A DNA stretch of 31,080 nt from Moduliflexus sp964602655 (GTDB taxonomy: Bacteria > Moduliflexota > Moduliflexia > Moduliflexales > Moduliflexaceae): NCBI GenBank assembly GCA_964602655.1, contig CAZRSF010000076.1:1-31080 (forward strand), written 5' to 3'. Positions 1 through 6,986 of the stretch are shown here, piece by piece. How positions within the stretch are numbered: the first letter of the stretch is position 1; every line of letters starts with the position of its first letter. Under the pieces are notes generated by a model, which had not been told where the DNA came from, ran no database searches, and saw nothing but the letters and a program-made list of their open reading frames with translations. The position numbers were made by a program, and so were the translations under genes.

Positions 1-177
1 ACGTTTGATCTCGGATGGTGACGCCGCTTCTAAAAATCCTTCAACGGCTTCGACCAAATTGACACGCGCATCCTCAATCGTCTTTCCCTGACTGACAACG
101 TCAAGTTCTTGACACGTTGACACGTATCCATCCCCTTCTCTTTCTATAACGGCCGTAAGTTGTAAATTTTTTTTCAT
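1..177 (-). CDS. HicB-family antitoxin-like protein (partial, C-terminus beyond the window edge)
   Basis: Reading the minus strand from the ATG at 177 gives 59 codons open to the window edge. The start (MKKNLQLTAVIEREGDGYVS) followed by a CQELDVVSQGKTIEDA segment and a LVEAVEGFLE helix is the usual HicB partial RNase-H-like fold: two beta strands, a G/D-x-G-Y-V turn, then a helix introduced by G-x-T-x-E-D-A. HicB proteins neutralise the HicA mRNA interferase; solitary HicB-like proteins also exist. The remaining part and any hicA would lie left of position 1, so the toxin cannot be confirmed. The family call rests on sequence pattern only and is fairly secure; the function as an antitoxin is inference. 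No strong ribosome binding site is seen before the ATG. Confidence 0.7.
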   Translation of the reverse strand, partial: MKKNLQLTAVIEREGDGYVSTCQELDVVSQGKTIEDARVNLVEAVEGFLEAASPSEIKR

Positions 178-292
178 AATTGCTAACCGACGCGATATGC
201 AAGATACTTACAATGCGTCTCTTGGAATCAGAAGCGCTCATTTTCTAACACTCTTATTCTTATTTGTGGAGGATAACGTTGTTGTCAATCTT

Positions 293-1390
293 TTATTCTT
301 GATGATGCGTATTTTCTGGCGAACACACGAATTCTTGCGCCGCTTCTTCGCCGCGCAGGACGCGCAACGCGCCGAGCGCGAGGGCGTCGAGTTCGTTCTC
401 GCCCGGCAGCATCTCCACCGGCGCGATCCATTCCACCCGCTCCCGAATCCAGCCGGTCAGCATGGCGGAATGCGCGATCCCGCCGGTCAACACGATCCGA
501 TCCGCTTTGCCGCGCAGCACGGTCGCCAATTCGCCGATGCCTTTGGCGATCTGATACGCGAGCGCCTGATAAATCAACGCGGCCTGCTGATCGCCCTTTC
601 GAATCCGCGCTTCAACGTCTTGCGTGTTGTTCGTGCCGAGATACGCCACGCAGCCGCCTTGCCCGCGAAACGTGTTGATGACCTCTTGCAAGGTATATTT
701 CCCGCTGAAACAGAGCTTCGCCAGCGCGATACACGGAACGCGCCCGGCGCGTTCCGGCGCGAACGTTCCTTCATCGTCCGAGACAATGTCAATCATGCGG
801 CCATCCTGATGCGCGCTCATGCTGATGCCGCCGCCGAGATGCGCGACAATCAGGCGCAATTCGCGGTACGGGCGCTGAAGCCGCTGCGCGATGTTCATCG
901 CTGCCGCCCGCATGTTCAGCGCATGAATCAGGCTGCGGCGCGGGAGTTCCGGCCAGCCGCTGATTCGGGCGATTTCCTGAAGTTCGTCCACCGCGACCGA
1001 ATCGTAGATATATGCCGGAATGCCGAGCGGCGCGGCGATGTCGTGGGCGATGAACGCGCCGAGATTCGAGGCGTGTTCCGCGACAGGATGATGACGCAGG
1101 CAGTCCAGCATCGCCTGATTGACGCGATACGCGCCGGATTGCACCGGAGTGAGCAAGCCGCCGCGCCCAACGACAGCAGAAAGCGACGCGAATGGAATCT
1201 GATGCGTATCCAGGAACGCCAGCACAGCGGTTTTCCGCATCTGATATTGATCGGAAATCCGCGCATACCGGCTGAGTTCTTCGTGGGAATGCGCTACTGA
1301 TTCGCGCACACGCTCTTCTTCATTGTCGTACAGCGCGATTTTGGTCGAAGTCGAACCGGGATTGATGGCTAAAATGCGATAGGTCGTCAT
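293..1390 (-). CDS. buk: Butyrate kinase
   Basis: A 365-residue member of the acetate/butyrate kinase (ASKHA) family. It transfers phosphate from butyryl-phosphate (or a branched-chain acyl-phosphate) to ADP, giving the acid and ATP in the cytoplasm. The N-terminal phosphate loop NPGSTSTK (residues 10-17), the VVGRGGLL segment, the AHLGGGIS motif and the late LTGGIAHS motif are all visible and in family order; length fits the usual 355-365. The ATG at 1390 is preferred over an in-frame ATG at 1414 because family members begin a few residues before the ILAINPG strand. Neither start has a good Shine-Dalgarno sequence. It lies downstream of ptb on the same strand, but 227 bases of palindromic repeat separate the two genes. 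Specificity for butyrate rather than isobutyrate or isovalerate cannot be read from sequence. Confidence 0.93.
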   Translation of the reverse strand: MTTYRILAINPGSTSTKIALYDNEEERVRESVAHSHEELSRYARISDQYQMRKTAVLAFLDTHQIPFASLSAVVGRGGLLTPVQSGAYRVNQAMLDCLRHHPVAEHASNLGAFIAHDIAAPLGIPAYIYDSVAVDELQEIARISGWPELPRRSLIHALNMRAAAMNIAQRLQRPYRELRLIVAHLGGGISMSAHQDGRMIDIVSDDEGTFAPERAGRVPCIALAKLCFSGKYTLQEVINTFRGQGGCVAYLGTNNTQDVEARIRKGDQQAALIYQALAYQIAKGIGELATVLRGKADRIVLTGGIAHSAMLTGWIRERVEWIAPVEMLPGENELDALALGALRVLRGEEAAQEFVCSPENTHHQE

Positions 1391-1420
1391 AATATCGAAT
1401 CTGCGACATTTCATGTTATT

Positions 1421-1598
1421 GCCCTGAAAGGGCAGAACAGTACAGCCTGGGGTGACAACCCCAGGAAGGCAACATCATGAATTATCCAGCCCTGAAAGGG
1501 CAGCGGTATTTCCGGCGCCCCCTCAGGGCACTGGGACAAGATGAATTCACGTTCCTGGGGTTGTCACCCCAGGCTCTATTCTTCTGCCCCTTCAGGGC
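1421..1598. repeat. Symmetrical cluster of six palindromes between ptb and buk
   Basis: Two palindrome types alternate. Type A is GCCCTGAAAGGGC, at 1421-1433 and 1489-1501; its inverted variants are at 1517-1529 and 1586-1598. Type B is CCTGGGGTGACAACCCCAGG at 1446-1465, and its exact reverse complement is at 1554-1573. The order A-B-A then A'-B'-A' makes the whole 178 bases an imperfect inverted repeat with its centre near 1509. It carries no supported gene. It could be a pair of inverted copies of a small dispersed repeat, and the transcript would fold strongly between the two operon genes. Confidence 0.85.
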
Positions 1599-1617
1599 GC
1601 ATCCACTAATATTGATA

Positions 1618-2517
1618 TCATACCGCCGACGCGGCGAGGACGAGGGAATAGAATTTTTCTTCGGCGGTCGAGCCGCGCGAGGTCAGGACGACCGGCGCGG
1701 CAGCGCCGACCACGACGCCCGCCATTTTCGCGCCGCCGGAATAGACCAGACTTTTCGCCATCAAATTGCCGGCGGCGATGTTCGGCGCGACCATCAGATC
1801 AACCTCGCCTGTCACCGGGCTGTCATACGCTTTGATTGTCGCAGAAGCGCGACTCATCGCGAGATCGTAGGAGATTGGCCCTTCGACAAGGCAGCGCGCA
1901 ATTTTCCCGGTCTGATTCATCTGCTTGAGCCGCGCTGCGTCAACGGTTTCCTGCATTTTCGAATTGATGGTTTCGACGGCTGCCAGCACCGCGACGTTCG
2001 GCCTGACATAGCCCATCTTCAGCATGAACGACACGGCATTTTCGAGAATCTCCCGTTTTTCTTCGAGATCGGGATATAAGACGATGCCGCCATCGGTAAT
2101 CGCAAGGAGTTTGTGATACGTGGGGATTTCCAAAAAAGCGACATGCGACATCAGCCGCCGGGCGCGCAAACCGTGCGCCCGGTCAACGACGACGCGCATC
2201 AATTCGGCGGTGTGCAGGCGGCCTTTCATCAGAAAATCGGCGTCGCCGGAGCGAATGAGACTGACGGCGATCATGGCGGATTCGTTGACGGAAGCGGCAG
2301 GCCGAATCGCGGTGGCGGGAATCGCCGATCCCGATTGCGCAAGGTATTCGGCAATTCTCGCAGCGTCGCCAATCAGAATCGGCGCGACGATCTGCTCGCG
2401 ATAGGCGCGATCCACCGCTTCCAGCACATGCTCTTCGGCGGCGGCCACGACCGCGACGCGCTTGCGGCGTGGAAAATGGCGCACTTTTTGCTGCAATTCG
2501 TCGAACGAATGAAACAT
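1618..2517 (-). CDS. ptb: Phosphate butyryltransferase
   Basis: A 299-residue member of the phosphate acetyl/butyryltransferase family. It converts butyryl-CoA plus phosphate to butyryl-phosphate and CoA, the step before butyrate kinase. Visible family signatures are the MKGRLHTAELMR segment, MSHVAFLEIP, the LAITDGGIVLYPDL stretch, and the C-terminal GEVDLMVAPNIAAGNLMAKSL and APVVLTSR motifs that build the active site. I place the start at the ATG at 2517 (MFHSFDELQQKV), which matches the usual family N-terminus. It lies one base after the glgC stop (TGA T ATG), which suggests translational coupling. The in-frame ATG at 2535 would overlap glgC. No independent ribosome binding site is obvious. 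The acyl preference is not determinable, and an acetyl-specific enzyme is less likely given the adjacent butyrate kinase. Confidence 0.92.
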   Translation of the reverse strand: MFHSFDELQQKVRHFPRRKRVAVVAAAEEHVLEAVDRAYREQIVAPILIGDAARIAEYLAQSGSAIPATAIRPAASVNESAMIAVSLIRSGDADFLMKGRLHTAELMRVVVDRAHGLRARRLMSHVAFLEIPTYHKLLAITDGGIVLYPDLEEKREILENAVSFMLKMGYVRPNVAVLAAVETINSKMQETVDAARLKQMNQTGKIARCLVEGPISYDLAMSRASATIKAYDSPVTGEVDLMVAPNIAAGNLMAKSLVYSGGAKMAGVVVGAAAPVVLTSRGSTAEEKFYSLVLAASAV

Positions 2518-2518
2518 A

Positions 2519-3772
2519 TCAAATAATCGTGCCATCCGGGATGACGGCGTTTTTCAGGATGATCACCAGTCCATCGCGGGCGACCCAGGAATCGGTCTCG
2601 GAATCGGGGCGATTCGCAATATGCCGAATATGCACATGACGACCGATGCGCGCGTTTTTATCAATCAGCGCCGATTCGATCACCGTGCCCTCTCCGATGC
2701 CGATTGGCGGTCGGTTAGGGTCGCTGTTCTGCGCGAGTTCCGAGCCGCTTTCATAATAATCCGCCCCCATGATGATGGACGAATCAATCGTTACCTTCGA
2801 GCGGACAAGACTGCGCAGGCCGATGACCGATTTGGTAATTTCCGCATCGTAAATCCGGCTGCCATCCGTCAGAATCACGTCGTTGAGTTTTGCGCCATAG
2901 ACTTCGCAAGGCGGCAGAAAACGGGCGTGCGTATAAATCGGCAGGCGCTGATTATTGAAATCGAAGGGGCTATCGGGAGACACCAATTCCAGATTCACCT
3001 CGTAATAGCGTCGGATCGTGCCGATGTCCGCCCAATAATTCCGAAACACGTAGCCCATCACGCGATATTTCGAAATCGTCGGCGGGGTAATGTCTTTCGC
3101 CAAATCGTTGCCGGGCGACGCAAGCAACTCGGCCAATAAGGAGGCGCGGATCAGATAAATCCCCATAGACGCCATATACGGTTTGCCGGTGTCCGCCAGA
3201 CTTTCCAGACCGTCCAATTCCTCTAATTTGGGTTTCTCCTTATACACGACGATGCGTCCGTCGCTATCGCATTTCAGAATGCCCAATCCGGTCGCTAAAC
3301 GCCGCTCGGTCGGCTGCACGGCCAGCGTAATATCGGCGTCGGTATCGAGATGATGCTGGAGAAAATCGCGATAATCCATTTGATACAAATGATCGCCCGG
3401 CAAAATCAGCACGAACTCTGTTTTGGCCGAGCGGATTTCATGAAGCTGCTGCCGAATCGCGTCGGCTGTGCCTTGATACCACGCCTGACCGCTGGTCGTT
3501 TGCTGCGCGGCGAGCAGATCGACCCAGCCATGCGCGAACATGTCGCGACCGTAGGCGCGTTGGATATGGCGATGCAGCGACACGGAATTGAATTGCGTGA
3601 GAATCGCAATTTTATCAATGCCCGCGTGGAGACAATTACTGAGCGGAATGTCAATCAGACGGTATTTTCCGGCCAATGGCACCGCCGGTTTCGAACGCAT
3701 TTTCGTCAGCGGGTAGAGGCGCGTTCCATGCCCTCCGCCTAAAATCAACGCCAGCACATTATGCATATCCAT
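2519..3772 (-). CDS. glgC: Glucose-1-phosphate adenylyltransferase (ADP-glucose pyrophosphorylase)
   Basis: A 417-residue enzyme that makes ADP-glucose from ATP and glucose-1-phosphate, the committed step of bacterial glycogen synthesis. The N-terminal nucleotidyltransferase domain shows LGGGHGTRLYPLT (11-23), the SKPAVPLAGKYRLIDIPLSN block (27-46), WYQGTADA (98-105) and PGDHLYQMDY (125-133). The C-terminus is a left-handed beta-helix-like stretch ending VILKNAVIPDGTII, which resembles the cyanobacterial and plant type more than the enterobacterial one. A good ribosome binding site (AAAGGAG) lies 6 bases before the ATG at 3772. It is the first gene of a run with ptb and buk; only one base separates it from ptb. 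No other glycogen gene is in the window. Allosteric behaviour cannot be read from sequence. Confidence 0.95.
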   Translation of the reverse strand: MDMHNVLALILGGGHGTRLYPLTKMRSKPAVPLAGKYRLIDIPLSNCLHAGIDKIAILTQFNSVSLHRHIQRAYGRDMFAHGWVDLLAAQQTTSGQAWYQGTADAIRQQLHEIRSAKTEFVLILPGDHLYQMDYRDFLQHHLDTDADITLAVQPTERRLATGLGILKCDSDGRIVVYKEKPKLEELDGLESLADTGKPYMASMGIYLIRASLLAELLASPGNDLAKDITPPTISKYRVMGYVFRNYWADIGTIRRYYEVNLELVSPDSPFDFNNQRLPIYTHARFLPPCEVYGAKLNDVILTDGSRIYDAEITKSVIGLRSLVRSKVTIDSSIIMGADYYESGSELAQNSDPNRPPIGIGEGTVIESALIDKNARIGRHVHIRHIANRPDSETDSWVARDGLVIILKNAVIPDGTII

Positions 3773-3791
3773 ACGCGCTCCTTTGATCAGC

Positions 3792-3840
3792 GTACCGCGA
3801 ACGTCCTCGTTCGCAGACCCGACGAGGACGTCGGGGGTAC
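3792..3840. repeat. Imperfect palindrome between the HlyD-family gene and glgC
   Basis: The 49 bases begin GTACC and end GGGGTAC, with ACGTCCTCG near the left side and its complement CGAGGACGT near the right. An inner CGAACGTCCTCGTTCG hairpin can form instead. It sits just after the HlyD-family stop (minus strand) and about 20 bases before the glgC start. It could act as a weak terminator or be another member of the dispersed palindrome set. No T tract follows it. Confidence 0.7.
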
Positions 3841-3847
3841 GAAGAAT

Positions 3848-5296
3848 TTACCGCATCAACAGCGTGGTCGGGTCTTGTAAATATATCTGATCTCTTTCGA
3901 CAAGTCCCTCTTCGATAATGATAAAATCTCGGTTGAATTTTCCGACCTTGACCGGACGTTCTTCAGCCTGTTTTCCTTGTACGACATAACAAACTTTTTG
4001 TCCAGCTTTTTCGAAGACGCCCTCCAATGGGACGTACAGAACCTGCTCGAACCGCTCGATCAGAATTTCGACGCGCGCCGTCATGCCCGGACGCAGACGG
4101 GCATCCGATTCGGTCAGCGCGATGTGGACTTGAAAATATTTGGTCGCGGTCGGCTGATTTTGTTCGGCGGTCGCCAATGAGCCGATCAAATGCACGGTGC
4201 CGGTATAGGCCGCGTCAGGGTAGGCGTCGATCCGAATCTGCGCCTGCTGGCCTAAGGCGACTTTGTGAATATCCACTTCCCGCACGTTCGTTTCCACCAT
4301 CATGCGCGAAATATCCGGCAGGCTGATGAGTCCCTGATGACTCCAGACAGCGTCGCCGACCTGGATTTTGCGGGCTTTGCCCGACGCGGGAATGTCGTTA
4401 TAAATCACGAGGCCGGGAATCGGCGCGTAAATCGTGGTTTTTCGCAGTTCGTCCAGCGCGGTTTTGTATTTTTCCTGCAAGCCTTGCAGATTGGCCTGCT
4501 CTTTTTGCAGATTGGCCTGTTGCAGGCTGATCAGGCGCTCCGCCATTTCGCGAAGCTGCTGCAAACGTTCGGTGCTTTCACGGGCGGCGCGGCGGGCTTT
4601 TTCGATCTCAGTGGGGCGCGTAAAATCCACGAAAATCTGATGCTTCTGTTTGGCGAATTGATATTTTGAGGCGATTTCTTTGAGTTCGGCTTCGGCGTTG
4701 GTCAGTTCGTTCTGGGTGATAAAGCCGGATTTGAGCATGTCTTTGAGGTCAACGACTTTTTGCTCGGCCTGTTCGAAGGCGGCGGCGGCGCGTTCCACCT
4801 CCATTTCCAACTCGCGCAAGCGGATGACGCCTTCCCCTTCTTCGATGTTTTTGCGGTCAGCTTCCGCCGCGAGAATATTGGCTTCGGCTTCTTTCAAATC
4901 GGTGTCATTTTTCGCCTGCTGTAACTTGAGATTTTCGCTCGCCGCGACAATCGCCGCCTCGGCCTGAGTGATTTCGAAGCGCAGCTTGCGTAATTCGTCT
5001 TCGAACGGAGCTTTATCGAATTCGATGACGAGTTCGCCCTCTTGCACATACGCGCCTTCGGGCGCGATTTTGGCGATTTTGGCGCGGTCGCTTTTGATTT
5101 CCGAAGCGAGCGTGACGGACTGCACCGCCTGAAGCGTGCCGCTTTCGACAATGTTCTGGGTCAGCGTTCCGCGCTGCGCGGTCGCAATCGGAATGGCGCT
5201 CAACGACACGTCACTGCGCAGGTAACTCCGCGCAATGAACCCGATAAGCGCGAGCAGGGCGATGATTCCTGCACCCAACAACAATCTTCTTTTCAT
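3848..5296 (-). CDS. HlyD/MacA-type efflux adaptor (periplasmic membrane fusion protein)
   Basis: A 482-residue membrane fusion protein expected to bridge an inner-membrane transporter to an outer-membrane channel. A single N-terminal membrane helix (residues 4-22) anchors it. A first half lipoyl-like hairpin (about 45-105, with GTLTQNIVESGTL and EGAYVQEGELVIEFD) is followed by a long heptad-rich coiled coil (about 105-285, rich in E, A, Q and K). The second lipoyl half (YAPIPGLVIYND) comes next, then a beta-barrel domain (PDISRMMVETNVREVDIHKVALGQQAQIRIDAYPD) typical of MacA relatives. No MacB-like permease or TolC-like channel is next to it, so the partner and cargo are unknown. It lies between hpt and glgC on the same strand, flanked by palindromes on both sides. 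Only a weak ribosome binding site precedes the ATG. Confidence 0.88.
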   Translation of the reverse strand: MKRRLLLGAGIIALLALIGFIARSYLRSDVSLSAIPIATAQRGTLTQNIVESGTLQAVQSVTLASEIKSDRAKIAKIAPEGAYVQEGELVIEFDKAPFEDELRKLRFEITQAEAAIVAASENLKLQQAKNDTDLKEAEANILAAEADRKNIEEGEGVIRLRELEMEVERAAAAFEQAEQKVVDLKDMLKSGFITQNELTNAEAELKEIASKYQFAKQKHQIFVDFTRPTEIEKARRAARESTERLQQLREMAERLISLQQANLQKEQANLQGLQEKYKTALDELRKTTIYAPIPGLVIYNDIPASGKARKIQVGDAVWSHQGLISLPDISRMMVETNVREVDIHKVALGQQAQIRIDAYPDAAYTGTVHLIGSLATAEQNQPTATKYFQVHIALTESDARLRPGMTARVEILIERFEQVLYVPLEGVFEKAGQKVCYVVQGKQAEERPVKVGKFNRDFIIIEEGLVERDQIYLQDPTTLLMR

Positions 5297-5310
5297 CCCG
5301 CTTCGAATTC

Positions 5311-5343
5311 AACCCTGGCAGGGTTCGAAACCCTGCCAGGGTT
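5311..5343. repeat. Perfect 15-bp-arm palindrome between hpt and the HlyD-family gene
   Basis: The arm AACCCTGGCAGGGTT is followed by a 3-base loop CGA and its exact reverse complement. Each arm is itself almost self-complementary, so a cruciform or two small hairpins are also possible. It fills almost all of the gap between hpt (stop at 5348) and the start at 5296. No T tract follows on either side. It may be a dispersed palindromic repeat rather than a classical terminator. Confidence 0.85.
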
Positions 5344-5347
5344 GGTT

Positions 5348-5899
5348 CTATATCCGATATTCCCCCGCCCCATCGCTCTTCAAGACGCAGACATACGGCA
5401 GATGACGATAGAATTGCTTGTAATCCAGGCCGTACCCGACGACGAATTTATCCGGGATTTCGTAGCCGAGATATTTGATTGGCGGATGCGCCCGCCGTCG
5501 CGACGGCTTGCTGAGCAGCGAACAGATTTCCAGACTGGCGGGGGAGCGCGTTTGCAAATATTTCAGCAGATAATCCAGTGTCAACCCGCTGTCAATAATG
5601 TCCTCGACTAACAATACATGCCGGTCATGAATGTTTTCCTTCAAGTCTTTGACGATGCGCACGACGCCGGAGGTTTCCTGCGAGTCGCCGTAGCTCGACA
5701 CGACCATAAAATCAATTTCATGCGGCGCGGTGACCTGGCGGCTCAAATCGGCGAGAAAATAGACGCCGCCTTTCAAAATGCTGACGAGAATCGGGGTTTT
5801 GCCCTCGTAATCGCGCGAAATCTCTGCGCCGAGTTCGTGGACGCGCTGGCGAATCATCTCTTCTGAGACCAGAATTTCCTCAACGGATTGATCGATCAT
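5348..5899 (-). CDS. hpt: Hypoxanthine phosphoribosyltransferase
   Basis: A 183-residue type I phosphoribosyltransferase that salvages hypoxanthine (and usually guanine) to IMP/GMP using PRPP in the cytoplasm. The PRPP-binding loop VLLVEDIIDSGLTL (residues 95-108, acidic pair E99-D100 and D103) is intact. The ILVSILKGGVYFLADL segment, the flexible-loop SSYGDSQETSG region, and the C-terminal purine-binding DKFVVGYGLDYKQFYRHLPYVCVL block match HPRT closely; length is normal. The ATG at 5899 gives the usual N-terminus (EEILVSEEMIRQRVHELG), but no clear Shine-Dalgarno sequence precedes it. In many Gram-positive bacteria hpt sits between tilS and ftsH. Here those two are adjacent at 27681-31015 and hpt is far away. 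Confidence 0.95.
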   Translation of the reverse strand: MIDQSVEEILVSEEMIRQRVHELGAEISRDYEGKTPILVSILKGGVYFLADLSRQVTAPHEIDFMVVSSYGDSQETSGVVRIVKDLKENIHDRHVLLVEDIIDSGLTLDYLLKYLQTRSPASLEICSLLSKPSRRRAHPPIKYLGYEIPDKFVVGYGLDYKQFYRHLPYVCVLKSDGAGEYRI

Positions 5900-6213
5900 G
5901 GCTGATACGGTTGAGAGATGCGGTTTCTCGCGAACAGAAGCGGCATCTCATGTTCGATATGCAAGGGATAATGACGATGCCTGTCTCTTTGTCCGAACCG
6001 GCCTCCGCTGTCAATAGACATTCGCGGAAATAAAAAAGAATCTCTGGATATGGAGCGTGGATGAGTAAATCTCGGATTCGGGCTGATCGAATTAAAGGCA
6101 ATTGGTATTATGAGGAGAGGTTTGCAGCAGACCAACCATAAAAAAAACCGGGTTGCTTTTTTTGAAGGCAACCCGGCAACCGTATCAACGTCTTTCAACT
6201 TCTTGACCAGCCC
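5900..6213. other. Intergenic stretch upstream of hpt
   Basis: No convincing gene is visible on either strand. Open frames here have shadow-like composition and no ribosome binding sites. The only clear element is the minus-strand terminator at 6140-6176 that closes the gene above. The hpt promoter must lie here, but I cannot point to convincing -35/-10 boxes. Confidence 0.5.
6140..6176 (-). terminator. Rho-independent terminator
   Basis: Read on the minus strand, CCGGGTTGC and GCAACCCGG form a perfect 9-bp stem. The 11-base loop is A-rich, and the stem is followed directly by eight T. It lies about 40 bases after the stop of the peptidoglycan-binding-domain gene and separates it from hpt. 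Confidence 0.93.
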
Positions 6214-6879
6214 TTACGGTGTATTCTCCGGGCGTCGCATGAGCTTCCAAAGCGTCACTTGATCGGGAAATCCGGTAGATTCAAGGCCAATTGATGCTTG
6301 AAATGCCGCGAGCGCCGCGTGCTCGTTTTCACCGAAGGTGCCGGTAATCTCGCCGGTATAGTAACCGTCTTCTTTCAAGCGGGTTTGGAGGCGGCGCAAG
6401 ACATCTTCATACAGTCGTACGGAACGGGAGTCAATTGTCACATCAATATAGGACGAGGCTTGTTGAATACGATCATCCTGAAGCTTGATGAACATGGAAT
6501 TGAGCACGGCGAAGATCAAGTCTTGAGGATGCGCTTTGCAATGCGCGCTGAGTAGTTCGGTAATCAGTTCCGAGGATTCGAATGACAGGATATCGAATGT
6601 TTCCGGCGCATATTGGTTTACGCCAGTGATATAGCCGTCAATCCAGCCACCGAAGATCTGATAGCTCGCCGATTTGGCCGCGCGTTCATTTTCATAAATC
6701 TCACAGGTCAATAAGCCCACGCCCCGGATAGAGAATCGGTTGTGAGCATCAGCCGCCAACGTTGCCGAGGCATGGAACACAACGCAGAGCAGCAGCATAA
6801 AAATTGCCGCGCGGATCGTTCCAGGCGTATCGTGAACTGAGCCGTGAGATACTGTTGCATGAAATGTCCACCCCTTCAT
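6214..6879 (-). CDS. Exported protein with a C-terminal peptidoglycan-binding (PG_binding_1-like) domain
   Basis: A 221-residue protein. The start at 6879 (MKGWTFHATV) is preferred because GGAGG lies 8 bases upstream; longer in-frame starts lack one. A late hydrophobic segment (IRAAIFMLLLCVVFHASATLAA, about 23-44) looks like a signal peptide with a long n-region. The middle part (GVGLLTCEIY, FGGWIDGYITGVNQY, LSAHCKAHPQDLIFAVLNSM) has the paired-cysteine, W-x-x-G-Y pattern of small periplasmic proteins of the Rap1a/HdeA-like type. The tail (VLRRLQTRLKEDGYYTGEIT through FGENEHAALAAFQ to TGFPDQVTLWKLM) is a PG_binding_1 repeat. It probably acts in the periplasm or at the wall; no catalytic domain is seen. 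The gene lies 107 bases downstream of the PEP-CTERM gene and ends in a strong terminator. Domain assignment of the middle part is tentative. Confidence 0.75.
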   Translation of the reverse strand: MKGWTFHATVSHGSVHDTPGTIRAAIFMLLLCVVFHASATLAADAHNRFSIRGVGLLTCEIYENERAAKSASYQIFGGWIDGYITGVNQYAPETFDILSFESSELITELLSAHCKAHPQDLIFAVLNSMFIKLQDDRIQQASSYIDVTIDSRSVRLYEDVLRRLQTRLKEDGYYTGEITGTFGENEHAALAAFQASIGLESTGFPDQVTLWKLMRRPENTP

Positions 6880-6924
6880 GATTTCCCTCCACGTCATCAA
6901 AAAATTTTTAATAATCGCGATATT

Positions 6925-6963
6925 GTGAGGCCGGAGGCTCTTACGCGCGGTCTCCGGCCTCAC
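6925..6963. terminator. Stem-loop after the PEP-CTERM gene
   Basis: GTGAGGCCGGAG and CTCCGGCCTCAC form a perfect 12-bp stem with a 15-base loop, just after the PEP-CTERM stop at 6987 (minus strand). It is followed by AT-rich sequence but not directly by a T tract. It may be an imperfect terminator or an mRNA-stabilising hairpin before the next gene. Confidence 0.65.
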
Positions 6964-6986
6964 GCCTGATCATTTTGCGCACACCC

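Noticed and set aside
106..129. TTCTTGACACGTTGACACG resembles the repeat and promoter at 16860
   Set aside because: It lies inside the HicB-like coding sequence, and the similarity is short; treated as chance.
197..1300. A 367-codon plus-strand open frame
   Set aside because: It is the antisense shadow of buk; the protein is rich in R, H and A without any family motif.
1421..1598. CRISPR array
   Set aside because: The repeats are palindromes in mirrored order with unequal spacing; no direct repeat/spacer pattern and no cas genes.
5896..6198. Two minus-strand open frames of 73 and 100 codons upstream of hpt
   Set aside because: They overlap the terminator at 6140-6176, have no ribosome binding site and no natural composition.
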